Positions 26,403 to 35,111 of a stretch of 64,000 bases of DNA are shown piece after piece. How positions within the stretch are numbered: position 1 is the first letter of the stretch; every line of letters starts with the position of its first letter. The translations under genes were made by a program, and so were the position numbers. The stretch comes from Methyloversatilis discipulorum (lineage in GTDB: Bacteria; Pseudomonadota; Gammaproteobacteria; Burkholderiales; Rhodocyclaceae), in the NCBI RefSeq assembly GCF_000385375.1, contig NZ_ARVV01000001.1, positions 2,852,001 to 2,916,000 on the forward strand, given 5' to 3'. The notes under the pieces are model-generated. The model was not told the origin of the DNA. It was given only the letters and a program-made list of their open reading frames with translations, and made no database searches.

Positions 26403-27029
26403 ATGAAATTGACGAGCAACACCTTCGCCGACGGTGCCCGCATCCCGGGCAGCAACGCGTTCTGCATTCCGGACGGCAAGGGTCACGCGCAACTTGGCGA
26501 CAACCGCAACCCGCACCTCGCCTGGTCCGACCTGCCGGCTGGCACGCGTTCGCTGGTGCTGATCTGCCACGACCCCGACGTACCGACCCGGCCGGACGAC
26601 GTGAACCAGGAAGGTCGCACCGTGCCGGCCTCGCTGCCGCGCTGCGACTTCACGCACTGGATACTGGTCGACCTCGCGCCGACCGGCGAAATCGCCGAAG
26701 GCGAGTTCTCGTCGGCGGTGACCGCCTGCGGCAAGCCCGGTCCGGCCGGCCCGCGCGGCACCCGCCAGGGCATCAACGATTACACCGCCTGGTTCGCCGG
26801 CGACGCGCAGATGACCGGCGACTACCACGGCTACGACGGCCCCTGCCCGCCGTGGAACGACGAGATCGTCCATCACTACGTGTTCACGCTGTACGCGCTG
26901 GACGTGGAACGCCTTCCGGCAGACGGCCGGCTTACGCTGGATGTCGTGAAGCAGGCGATGCAGGGCCACGTGCTCGGCCAGGCCAGCCTGACCGGTCTGT
27001 ACGCGCTGAACCCTTCAGTCCGCTGCTGA
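26403..27029 (+). CDS. YbhB/YbcL-family (PEBP, Raf-kinase-inhibitor-like) protein
   Basis: 208 residues without a signal peptide. Family motifs include NPHLAWSDLPAGTRSLVLICHDPDVP (ligand pocket), FTHWILVDLAP, DYHGYDGPCPPWNDEIVHHYVFTLYALD. Phosphatidylethanolamine-binding-type proteins bind anionic ligands; the bacterial role is unclear. GAGGAG precedes the ATG, 16 bases after the murJ stop, so co-transcription with murJ is likely. Its 3' end overlaps the convergent GH17 gene by 15 bases. Confidence 0.9.
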   Translation: MKLTSNTFADGARIPGSNAFCIPDGKGHAQLGDNRNPHLAWSDLPAGTRSLVLICHDPDVPTRPDDVNQEGRTVPASLPRCDFTHWILVDLAPTGEIAEGEFSSAVTACGKPGPAGPRGTRQGINDYTAWFAGDAQMTGDYHGYDGPCPPWNDEIVHHYVFTLYALDVERLPADGRLTLDVVKQAMQGHVLGQASLTGLYALNPSVRC

Positions 27030-28565
27030 GCGCTTTTGCAGATAGGCGGCCGCCAGCACGGCGGCCATCAGCGCCCAGCCCAGCGCCTGCGGATTGCGCC
27101 AGTCGACAAGCCAGGCGATGACACTGCCGGCCACAGCAATCAGCGCGAAGACGCGTGCCTCGGGCAATCGCGGCATCACGTCGAAACCGGCCCAGCGCGC
27201 AGCCAGACCGAACTGCACGGTCGGCAGCACGAACAGCAGGAAGGGGAAATCGCGGTAGCGACCATCGACCGCGAGCAACAGGCCGCCGGTGGCGAGGCCG
27301 AACAGCAGCACGCGCACGGCGAACGCCATCGCAGCTCGTGCGCGACCGGTCATCACGAAGGGCAGCAGCGCCCACGCCAGACCGCCGGCCAGCGCGACCG
27401 CGCCCATGGCCAGCCACTCCGCGGGATTGCGGCAGGCGAGCGACAGGTATTCCCACTGCAGCCATCCGATCAGTCCTGCCAGTGCCCCGGACAGCGCGTA
27501 GGCCGCGGCAGCGCCGGAGCGACGCACGCGTGCGGCCAGCACGATCAGCACGCCGAGCGCCAGCCCGACCGCGCCGGCAGTCAGCGGCGTGGCACCGTCG
27601 TCGCGTTCGGCCAGCGCGCCATGCCAGCCGAACTTGGCGCGGCCGTGCGAATCGAGCACTCCCCAGTAACCGCCGACGGTGCCTTCGAGCAGGCGCTTCC
27701 ACGGCTGGTCATAGGCTTCGATCACGTTGTACTGCCAGCCGCGCGCCTGTGCCGCAAGCAGGAATTCGCGCAGATAACGCGCCTGCTCGATCAGCCCGGG
27801 CCGAGCGCCGTCGCGCTGCTTGCCCAGACTGGGCCAGCCGGTCTCGCCGATCAGCAGCGGCTTGCCCAGTTCGGCCGCCATCGTATCCATCACCGCCGTC
27901 ACATGGGTGATCGCGTCGTCGATCGCCCGCGGCTCGTCCTCCCAGTAGGGCAGGATGTGCACGGTGGCGAAATCGACGCTGGCCGCGAGTGAGCGGTGCT
28001 TGAGCCAGAACTCCCAGACGTCGGCATAAGTCACCGGCACCTCGGTTTCGCGCTGCGCACGCTCGATGTAACGGCGCATCGCATCCTCGGTCTGCTCGCG
28101 GCGCAACAGCACCTCGTTGCCGACGATAAGGCCGCGTACCACGTCGCGGTGGCGGTTGGCCAGCGCGATGGCCTGCGTCAGCTCGATGTCGTTCTTCTTC
28201 AGATCGCCGCCTATCCAGGCGCCCACCAGCACCTTCAGTCCGTGGCGACCGGCCAGCTCGGGCACGGCGGACAGCCCCTGATCGACCGAATACAGACGCA
28301 CGCAGTCAGTGATGCGCGCCAGCCGTGCGAGGTCGGCGTCGATGCGCTCGCGGCTCACCTGGAAATCGCGGATCAGCGGCGATTCGCCCGGCCGGTAATA
28401 GGGTGCGTACGACACGCACTGCAGACGGGCCTGGTCCGGCGGCACGTCGGCCAGCGCCTGCGGCTGGTTGGCGCGCCAGATCCAGAACGCGATCAGCGCC
28501 AGCGCGATCAGATGGACCAGCGCATAACGCGCCCAGCGCGGCGCGCGGTTCAGCGGTTCCATCAT
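27015..28565 (-). CDS. GH17-type membrane glycosidase/transglycosylase (beta-glucan related)
   Basis: 516 residues (start at 28565 or at the next codon). One N-terminal helix (~15-30) anchors a periplasmic GH17 domain of about residues 45-310 with the acid/base E151 (VGNEVLLR) and nucleophile E241 (IGETGWPS). About six C-terminal membrane helices follow. Bacterial GH17 proteins act on beta-1,3-glucans, cleaving or transferring chains. It follows the GH17-GT2 gene by four bases, so the pair probably makes and remodels one glucan. It lacks a GT2 domain. Confidence 0.85.
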   Translation of the reverse strand: MMEPLNRAPRWARYALVHLIALALIAFWIWRANQPQALADVPPDQARLQCVSYAPYYRPGESPLIRDFQVSRERIDADLARLARITDCVRLYSVDQGLSAVPELAGRHGLKVLVGAWIGGDLKKNDIELTQAIALANRHRDVVRGLIVGNEVLLRREQTEDAMRRYIERAQRETEVPVTYADVWEFWLKHRSLAASVDFATVHILPYWEDEPRAIDDAITHVTAVMDTMAAELGKPLLIGETGWPSLGKQRDGARPGLIEQARYLREFLLAAQARGWQYNVIEAYDQPWKRLLEGTVGGYWGVLDSHGRAKFGWHGALAERDDGATPLTAGAVGLALGVLIVLAARVRRSGAAAAYALSGALAGLIGWLQWEYLSLACRNPAEWLAMGAVALAGGLAWALLPFVMTGRARAAMAFAVRVLLFGLATGGLLLAVDGRYRDFPFLLFVLPTVQFGLAARWAGFDVMPRLPEARVFALIAVAGSVIAWLVDWRNPQALGWALMAAVLAAAYLQKRSAAD

Positions 28566-28569
28566 CGCG

Positions 28570-31173
28570 TCAGGCTGCCTGTGTCGCCGACGCTGCCGGC
28601 AGCGGCTTCTCCGGCAGCTGGGCGATGAACTGACAGGCCAGTGCGGCGATGTAGGGCAGCGACTGCAGGCCCAGCATGGTCACCCACAGCAGCACCTCGA
28701 CGCTGTCGGTGCCGCGCATGTAGAGCATGGCGCCAGCGGCGGAGATCAATGACAGCAGCAGGTACATCTCTTCGCGTATCGGCTGGAAGAACTTTGCCAG
28801 ACCACCCTCCGCCTTGCCCTTCGCGGTGCGCAGGAAGACACCTCGCTTGTGCGTGATGCCGGCGATGATGCCGCGCGCGATCGCGTGTGACAGGCCCAGG
28901 CTCACCAGCGATGCGCCGGCGATGTCGGCCCACGGACAGTCCATCGCGCGACGGTACAGGATGGGCCCCATCGCCGCCTTGGCGACCAGCAGGCCAAGCA
29001 CCGGCGCCAGCATGATGGTGACCGGCAGCGAGAACATCTTCGGCCAGATCAGCATCGCGGCCGTCCAGCCTATGGCGCCCAGCGCGAACAGGAACTGCAG
29101 CGCGTCGCCGAACCACGAGAACCAGCCGGTAATGAAGTGATAGCGCTGGCCGGCGGTGAGCTTGCTCTTGCCAACCAGCGCCTTCCAGTGACCCTTCATG
29201 ATCTGCATCGCGCCGAAAGCCCAACGGAAACGCTGCGACTTCAGTGCGGCGAAGCTGGACGGCGTCAGACCGCGGCCGAACACGCGGTCGATGTAGCGCA
29301 GTTCGTCGCCGTTCTCGAGCAGGCGCAGCCCGAGTTCGGTGTCCTCGCAGATGCACCATTCCGACCAGTTGCCGGATTCCTCCAGGCGCGAGCGGCGCAC
29401 CAGCGTCATCGTGCCGTGCTGGATCAGCGCATTGCGCTCGTGGCGATGGTGCATGCCGATGCGGAAGAAGCCGTCGAATTCCCAGTTGCACATGCGCTTG
29501 AAGAAATGGCGTTCCCACTCGCGGTGCGCCTGCGGTGCCTGCACGACGGCCACCTTGGGGTCGCGGAAATGCGGCACCAGCGCGCTGAGCCAGTCGGTGG
29601 TCACGACGTAGTCGGCGTCGACCACGCCGACCACGGCGGTGCGCGGGTCGATCTGTTTCATCGCGAAATTCAGCGCGCCGGCCTTGAAACCCGGCCACTG
29701 CGGCAGATGGAAGAAACGGAAGCGCGGGCCCAGTTCGGCCATGCGCGCCTCGACCGGCTTCCACAGCGCCTCGTCCTTGGTGTTGTTGTCGACGACGATG
29801 ACTTCGAAGTTCTGGTAGTCCATCGCCGCCAGGCTGTCGATGGTGGCGATCACCATTTCCGGCGGCTCGTTGCAGCAGGCCAGGTGCACCGACACGAAGG
29901 GCTGCTGTTCCGGCGGCAGTGGCTCGGCCGGTTTGTAGGCGCGGCGCCAGCGCGGCTTGAAGAACACTTCGGCGAACTCGAAACCGTTGGTCAGCAGTAC
30001 GCCGGCCGTCAGCACGACGCCGAACACCAGGCCGATCAGCGCGGTGAGATCGCGCAGCGTGAAGTAGTAGTCGGCCGGCAGGCGCGCTGCAATGACGATG
30101 GCGGTGACGCAGGACTGCACCAGTATGCACATCCACAACTGGCCGCCTATGCTCATGCCGCGCTGCGCCAGGCAGAGCAGCAGCATCGGCACCAGCGCGA
30201 ACACGGTGGCGATCAGCGCGTCGTCTATCCAGCCACTGTTCGGATCCACGCTTCCTTCGAGCGGGAACTTCAGTTGGCGGTCGGCGTTGAACACGCCCCA
30301 GTAGGCGCCTGCCCAGCCCTCGATATCGATCTTCCAAGGCTGGTCGTAGGCCTCGATCAGGAAGTAGTCGAGGTTCTTGCACAGCGCGCGGTAGAGGAAT
30401 TCGCGCACGAAGCGCGCCTGGTTCTCTTCCGACGCGACCGCCGCCTGTATGGTCGGCCCCTTGCTCGGCCAGCCTATTTCGGAAATCAGGATGGAGCGGC
30501 CGGGGAAGGCGTCGAGCAGCTCCTGGTAACGCGCCATCGCGTAGTCGACCGCCTTGTCCACCGGCACGCCCTCGTGATACGGCAGAAGATGGACGGCAAG
30601 GAAATCGACGTGGTCCGCCAGTTCAGGGTTCTTCAGCCAGACGTGCCAGGGTTCGGCGGTCGATACCGGCAGATCGGTCGCGTTGCGCACCTCGTCCAGG
30701 TAGGCATACATCTCGGGGAAGGTCAGGTCGTCGCGCAACAGCACCTCGTTGCCGACGATGATGCGGTCGATGTTCTCGTGCAGCCGGGCGTCCGCCAGCA
30801 CGGCACCGATCTCGCGCCGGTTCTTCACCTTGTCGCGGTCCAGCCAGGCGCCGGCGGTCACGCGCAGTTCGTTCTGGCCGGCCAGATCGGACACCTCGGG
30901 GTTCTCGGTCGAGTTGTAGGTGCGCACCCGGTGAGCGATGCCGCCGAGCTGCTTCATGTCCTGCTCGATCTCGGCGTAGCTCGGATAGACGCCCTTGAGC
31001 GGCGTCTGGTCACGCCGGTAGGGGCTGTAGGAAAAGCCGTCGATGTAGTCCAGCGGCTCGACCACGCTGACCGGACGGTTCATCACCGCCCACAGCGCGA
31101 AGTGCACCGCCGCCACGCCACCTGCTATCAGCAGGGCGATCATGACGCGGGCAAGGGAAATCTGTCTTTTCAT
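28570..31173 (-). CDS. ndvB: GH17-GT2 fusion, NdvB-like beta-glucan synthase
   Basis: 867 residues. A helix at 10-32 is followed by a periplasmic GH17 domain (~40-305; acid/base E143 in VGNEVLLR, nucleophile E232 in SEIGWPS), helices (~318-400), and a processive GT2 domain (~425-700) with D463-type VVDNN, DAD at 519-521, CEDTE (610-612) and QRFRW (647-651). C-terminal helices complete a synthase pore. The layout matches Pseudomonas NdvB, which makes periplasmic cyclic beta-1,3-glucans linked to biofilm antibiotic tolerance. UDP-glucose is the probable donor (inferred). It is the first gene of a two-gene operon. Confidence 0.85.
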   Translation of the reverse strand: MKRQISLARVMIALLIAGGVAAVHFALWAVMNRPVSVVEPLDYIDGFSYSPYRRDQTPLKGVYPSYAEIEQDMKQLGGIAHRVRTYNSTENPEVSDLAGQNELRVTAGAWLDRDKVKNRREIGAVLADARLHENIDRIIVGNEVLLRDDLTFPEMYAYLDEVRNATDLPVSTAEPWHVWLKNPELADHVDFLAVHLLPYHEGVPVDKAVDYAMARYQELLDAFPGRSILISEIGWPSKGPTIQAAVASEENQARFVREFLYRALCKNLDYFLIEAYDQPWKIDIEGWAGAYWGVFNADRQLKFPLEGSVDPNSGWIDDALIATVFALVPMLLLCLAQRGMSIGGQLWMCILVQSCVTAIVIAARLPADYYFTLRDLTALIGLVFGVVLTAGVLLTNGFEFAEVFFKPRWRRAYKPAEPLPPEQQPFVSVHLACCNEPPEMVIATIDSLAAMDYQNFEVIVVDNNTKDEALWKPVEARMAELGPRFRFFHLPQWPGFKAGALNFAMKQIDPRTAVVGVVDADYVVTTDWLSALVPHFRDPKVAVVQAPQAHREWERHFFKRMCNWEFDGFFRIGMHHRHERNALIQHGTMTLVRRSRLEESGNWSEWCICEDTELGLRLLENGDELRYIDRVFGRGLTPSSFAALKSQRFRWAFGAMQIMKGHWKALVGKSKLTAGQRYHFITGWFSWFGDALQFLFALGAIGWTAAMLIWPKMFSLPVTIMLAPVLGLLVAKAAMGPILYRRAMDCPWADIAGASLVSLGLSHAIARGIIAGITHKRGVFLRTAKGKAEGGLAKFFQPIREEMYLLLSLISAAGAMLYMRGTDSVEVLLWVTMLGLQSLPYIAALACQFIAQLPEKPLPAASATQAA

Positions 31174-31329
31174 GCGAGATCGGTGTCGGTCGTCCGGCTG
31201 GGCCGGGCGCAGCGTTTCCGGTAAGGTGAGGACTGCGGCCGGTCACCGGATGACGGTGTCGATGCTGCAGCGCGGCGATGCTAACACAGCGAAAATCCGC
31301 GGTTCGCCCGTGACGGAAAGTGCCTACAG

Positions 31330-31737
31330 ATGAATACCCCGATGCCCACCTCTTCCCTTGCTGTCGACCTGCGCAAACGCCTTGGCTGGCCGCTGCTCAT
31401 CGCGCTGACGGTCGTCGCCGCGGCCAGCGCCGGCCTGCGCTACGGCCTGATGGAATCCGACCTGCTGCACGGCCTGTGCGCCGGCGGCGCCGACGACTGG
31501 CGCTGCCTCGTGCGCCGCATTGCGCCTCAGCTGTTCATGCAGGAGCGCATCGGCGTGCTTGCGCTGGCCGCCGGTGCGCTCGCACTGCTGTTGCGCCACG
31601 CCTTCGTGGCGCGCCTCGCCGTCGTCACGGGTGCGGCCGGCCTGGTGCTGTACAGCGCCGATTTCGCCGCCGTCGGCCTGCTTGCCGGAATGCTCGTGCT
31701 GCTGGCGCGCGCGCCGGCCTCTGTAAACACTGCGTAA
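31330..31737 (+). CDS. Small hypothetical inner-membrane protein
   Basis: 135 residues with three to four hydrophobic helices (around WPLLIALTVVAAASAGLRYG, IGVLALAAGALALLLRH, LAVVTGAAGLVLYSADFAAVG and LLAGMLVLLA). A loop between the first two holds a cysteine pair (LCAGGADDWRC). I do not recognise the family. It lies 63 bases upstream of a two-component system in the same direction, so it may be co-transcribed or sensed by it. Function unknown. Confidence 0.7.
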   Translation: MNTPMPTSSLAVDLRKRLGWPLLIALTVVAAASAGLRYGLMESDLLHGLCAGGADDWRCLVRRIAPQLFMQERIGVLALAAGALALLLRHAFVARLAVVTGAAGLVLYSADFAAVGLLAGMLVLLARAPASVNTA

Positions 31738-31800
31738 ATACAATGTCCCGAATTGTCCGGATCGCCCACCGCGCCGGCGCGAGCCGCTAAGCTGAAGGGC

Positions 31801-32526
31801 ATGAACGGACACCCACCGAAGCCGCGCATCCTGGTGGTCGACGACGACCCGGACCTGCGCGATCTGCTGCGCGACTACCTCGGCAAGCAGGACATGGACG
31901 TGCGCACCGTCGCCGACGGCGACGCACTGCGTGTCGCGCTCGAACGCGACGGCTGCGACCTGCTCATCCTCGACGTGATGCTGCCGGGCGACGACGGCCT
32001 CGCGCTGTGCCGCGAAATCCGCGCGAAGTCGCGCCTGCCCATCCTGATGCTGACCGCCCGCGGCGACGAACTGGACCGCATCATCGGCCTGGAGATGGGT
32101 GCAGACGACTACCTGCCCAAGCCTTTCCATCCGCGCGAACTGCTGGCGCGCGTGCGCAGCATCCTGCGCCGGGCGCCGGAACACCCGGACGGCGACGGCA
32201 GCGTGCGCGCATTGAAGTTCTCCGGCTGGACGCTCGATCTCGGCGCCCGCCATCTGGTCGACGAGGCCGGCGTAGTGACGCCACTGTCCAGCGGCGAATT
32301 CCGCATGCTCAATGCGCTGGCCGAGAACGCCAACCGCGTACTGTCGCGCGACCAGCTGATGGACGTACTGGCCGGCCGCGACGCCGGCCCCTTCGACCGC
32401 ACCGTCGACGTGATGATCAGCCGTCTGCGCCGCCGGCTCGGCGACGACGGCCGCGAACCGCGCATCATCCGCACGCTGCGCAACGAAGGCTATGTGCTGA
32501 ACGGTCCGGTGGAGAAGCTGCTTTGA
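31801..32526 (+). CDS. OmpR-family response regulator
   Basis: 241 residues. The receiver domain (8-125) has the acidic pocket VVDDDPD, phosphorylation site D58 (LILDVMLPGDDG), T85 and K107 (LPKPF). The C-terminal winged helix (~140-235) ends VDVMISRLRRRLGDDGREPRIIRTLRNEGYV, the OmpR/PhoB DNA-binding type. It is followed by its kinase with overlapping stop and start. Targets unknown. Confidence 0.94.
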   Translation: MNGHPPKPRILVVDDDPDLRDLLRDYLGKQDMDVRTVADGDALRVALERDGCDLLILDVMLPGDDGLALCREIRAKSRLPILMLTARGDELDRIIGLEMGADDYLPKPFHPRELLARVRSILRRAPEHPDGDGSVRALKFSGWTLDLGARHLVDEAGVVTPLSSGEFRMLNALAENANRVLSRDQLMDVLAGRDAGPFDRTVDVMISRLRRRLGDDGREPRIIRTLRNEGYVLNGPVEKLL

Positions 32527-33944
32527 CATGGGCGTCGCGGCTGCTGCCGCGCACGCTGTTCGGTCAGATCCTGTGCGTGCTGCTGGGCGGTCTGCTGCTC
32601 GCCAACGCGCTCGGCCTGTGGCTGGTGGTCGAGGACCGCGTGCGCCTGTCGCGCCAGATGCGCAGCGACTACGCCGCGACACGGCTGGCCGAGTCGGTCG
32701 CCCTGGTCGACGAGACGCCGGTGGCCGGCCGCGAGCGGTTGCTGCGCATGCTTGAAAGCCCGAGCACCCGACTGTCTCTCGACGAACCCTGGTATGACGA
32801 CGCCAAGGCGGTGCCGGACGATTTCGACGCCTTTGCGCAACGTGTCGATGAACGGCTGGACGCGCGCTTCGAACACCAGGTGGTGAGGCGGGAACAGGCC
32901 ATGCTCACCCCGCATGGCGACGCACACCCGCTGCGCCCGCCACCACCGCCCCCGCCCAAGCTGGCGCGACTGCTGCCGTCGCCGCCGGCGATCGACGTAT
33001 CGACCCAGGCCAGGCTGAGCGACGGCAGCGTACTCACCTTCCGCTACTCGCCACCGCCCCCGCCGGTGGACCGCCCGCTGCGCATCATCGTCGGCCTGCT
33101 GCTGGTCGCCGTCGTGGTGAGCGTGCTGTCGGTGTGGGTGGTGCGCCGCCTCACCCGCCCGCTGGCCATGTTCGCGCGCGCCGCGGATGGTCTGGCGCGC
33201 GACCTCGATCAGGCGCCGCTCGATACCGGAGGGCCGCGCGAAGTGGCCGGTGCGGCGCACGCCTTCAACCGCATGCAGGGCGCACTGCGCGCGCTGATCC
33301 AGACACGCGCGCAGGCGCTCGCCGGCGTGTCGCACGACCTGCGCCTGCCGATCACCCGCGTGCGCCTGCGCCTTGAGCAATTGCCGGACGGCCCGGTGCG
33401 CGAAGCGATCGAACGCGATCTGGCCGAGATGGAAACGCTGATCGACGACACGCTCGCTTTCCTGCGCGCCGGCGACAGCTCGGAAAGCGCCGCGCCGACC
33501 CGGCTCGACGCGCTAGTCGAAGGCGTGGCCGACGACATCGCCGCGCTGGGCGCGGACATCGAGGTGAGCGGCAGTCTGGCGCAGCCTGTCGTGCTGCGCC
33601 CGACGCTGACCCGCCGCGCACTCGCCAACCTGATGGACAACGCGCGCCGCTATGGCGGCGGCCGCGTACGGGTGACGCTGTCGTCGGCCGACGGCGAGGC
33701 ACGGATAGACATCGACGACGACGGGCCAGGCATACCGGACGCCGAACTCGAGCGCGTGTTCGAACCCTATGTGCGCCTCGAGGCATCGCGCGCCCGCCAC
33801 ACCGGCGGCAGCGGCCTGGGGCTGGCCATTTCGCGCGCCGTCATCCGTGCCCAGGGCGGCGAGGTGACGCTGTCGCGCCGCGCCGAGGGCGGCCTGCGGG
33901 CGCGCGTCGCGCTGCCCTTGCAGGGCCGGAAGCCGGCCGGTTGA
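32523..33944 (+). CDS. EnvZ-type sensor histidine kinase (TTG start)
   Basis: 473 residues. Membrane helix ~12-36, a periplasmic sensor of ~145 residues with proline runs (six or more at ~139-146, and ~177-181), helix ~187-206, HAMP, then H271 in GVSHDLRLPITRVRLRLE, N373 in NLMDNARRYG, DDGPGI and GGSGLGLAI. The only reasonable start is TTG at 32523, which overlaps the regulator's TGA stop (TTTGA); the ATG a few bases later is out of frame. GGAG lies upstream. It should autophosphorylate and pass phosphate to D58 of the adjacent regulator. Signal unknown. Confidence 0.9.
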   Translation: MTWASRLLPRTLFGQILCVLLGGLLLANALGLWLVVEDRVRLSRQMRSDYAATRLAESVALVDETPVAGRERLLRMLESPSTRLSLDEPWYDDAKAVPDDFDAFAQRVDERLDARFEHQVVRREQAMLTPHGDAHPLRPPPPPPPKLARLLPSPPAIDVSTQARLSDGSVLTFRYSPPPPPVDRPLRIIVGLLLVAVVVSVLSVWVVRRLTRPLAMFARAADGLARDLDQAPLDTGGPREVAGAAHAFNRMQGALRALIQTRAQALAGVSHDLRLPITRVRLRLEQLPDGPVREAIERDLAEMETLIDDTLAFLRAGDSSESAAPTRLDALVEGVADDIAALGADIEVSGSLAQPVVLRPTLTRRALANLMDNARRYGGGRVRVTLSSADGEARIDIDDDGPGIPDAELERVFEPYVRLEASRARHTGGSGLGLAISRAVIRAQGGEVTLSRRAEGGLRARVALPLQGRKPAG

Positions 33945-33954
33945 GCCGGCCGGC
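33932..33954 (+). terminator. 9-bp hairpin spanning the kinase stop codon
   Basis: GCCGGCCGG and CCGGCCGGC form a perfect stem around a five-base loop that contains the TGA stop. There is no T-run afterwards. It may act as a weak terminator or protect the 3' end. Confidence 0.4.
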
Positions 33955-34064
33955 GGCAGCGGACCGAACGCATTTACCGTGCGCGCAGTCGGCTGATCGC
34001 GACAGCGCCCTCAACAATCGCACGCGGAATTCGGTCGCTCATTCCACCGCAAGACCCGCTCCGC

Positions 34065-34898
34065 TCAGTTCCTCGCCTGCAGCGCCTGCACCGCCGGCGG
34101 ATAGTTCTGCCCGGCGGAAGCACGCAGCCAGCGCAGCGCTTCGTCCGCGTTGCGCGTCTGCCCGGCGCCGGTGTCCAGCATGACCGACAACGCGTACTGC
34201 GCCTCCGCCCCGCCCTGCTCCGCCGCGACGCGGAACAGCCGCGCCGCTTCCGCCAGATTGCGCTGCACGCCGCGGCCGGCTTCATAGGCCCAGGCCAGCC
34301 GCGTCACGCCGCGCACGTCGCCGAAATCGGCCAGCTTGCGGTACATCGCCGCCGCGTCGGCGTGCCGGCCCTCGGCTTCGAAGCGGCGCGCTTCGGCCAG
34401 TTCGCGGTCGCGGATGCTGCCGCCCTGCGGGTCGTTCAGCGCTGCAAGGTGGGTGGCCGCCTCCTGGTCACCGGCGTCGGCCGCCACCTTGAGCCAGCGG
34501 CGTGCGCCGTCGATGTCGCGCTGGCCGAGCTTGCCACCCTGCAGCAGCAGACCGAGTCGCAGCGCCGAATTGCGGCTGCCCGCCTGGGCGCCGTTCTCGT
34601 ACAGGCGACGCGCCTCGTGTGGATTCTGCGGCTCACCCAGCCCGTCCTCGGCGAGAATGCCCAGGTTGAACCAGGCCTCGCCGTTGCCGCGCTCGGCCAG
34701 CGCGGTCCAGATGCGCTTCGCGTCGGCGTAGTGCGCCATCTTGAATTCGGCGTAACCCTTGTACAGTCCCCACGACGGTTTCTGCACCGCCTCGGCGATG
34801 TCGTCGTCGGTGATGGCCCACGCGCTCAGCGGCAGCAGGCCGGCAAGCAGCGTCAGGCACAGGCGGCGCAGCGAGGGGGCAAGAGGGAATGCGGACAT
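34065..34898 (-). CDS. Sel1-repeat (TPR-like) periplasmic protein
   Basis: 277 residues with a signal peptide (LCLTLLAGLLPLSAWA). At least four Sel1-like repeats follow, each about 36 residues with the G.G...A..A..W...A pattern (AWFNLGILAEDGLGEPQNPHEAR; SALRLGLLLQGG; TRLAWAYEAGRGVQRNLAEAA; AQYALSVMLDTGAGQTRNADEA). Such repeats form superhelical protein-binding scaffolds. The upstream gap (34899-35111) shows no clear promoter. Partner unknown. Confidence 0.85.
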   Translation of the reverse strand: MSAFPLAPSLRRLCLTLLAGLLPLSAWAITDDDIAEAVQKPSWGLYKGYAEFKMAHYADAKRIWTALAERGNGEAWFNLGILAEDGLGEPQNPHEARRLYENGAQAGSRNSALRLGLLLQGGKLGQRDIDGARRWLKVAADAGDQEAATHLAALNDPQGGSIRDRELAEARRFEAEGRHADAAAMYRKLADFGDVRGVTRLAWAYEAGRGVQRNLAEAARLFRVAAEQGGAEAQYALSVMLDTGAGQTRNADEALRWLRASAGQNYPPAVQALQARN

Positions 34899-35111
34899 AT
34901 CGGTTCTCCGGAGCGGAAGCGCCCGTTCTTCAGGGCGTGCCTGTGACAGGCGCGGCGCAGTCTAAGTTACATCGCGCGCTCACGAATGCCGCTTGTTCGG
35001 GCATTTTCCATGGCAGGCGTCGAGCTGCGTCCGATTAGCATGCGTGTCTGCGGGGTGCGCCAGAACGAGCATGCGGTCGGTTTGCCCCGTCGTCCCACTC
35101 GGCCCGTCTTC

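Noticed and set aside
32528..32530. ATG just after the response regulator as kinase start
   Set aside because: It is out of frame with the kinase; TTG at 32523 is in frame.
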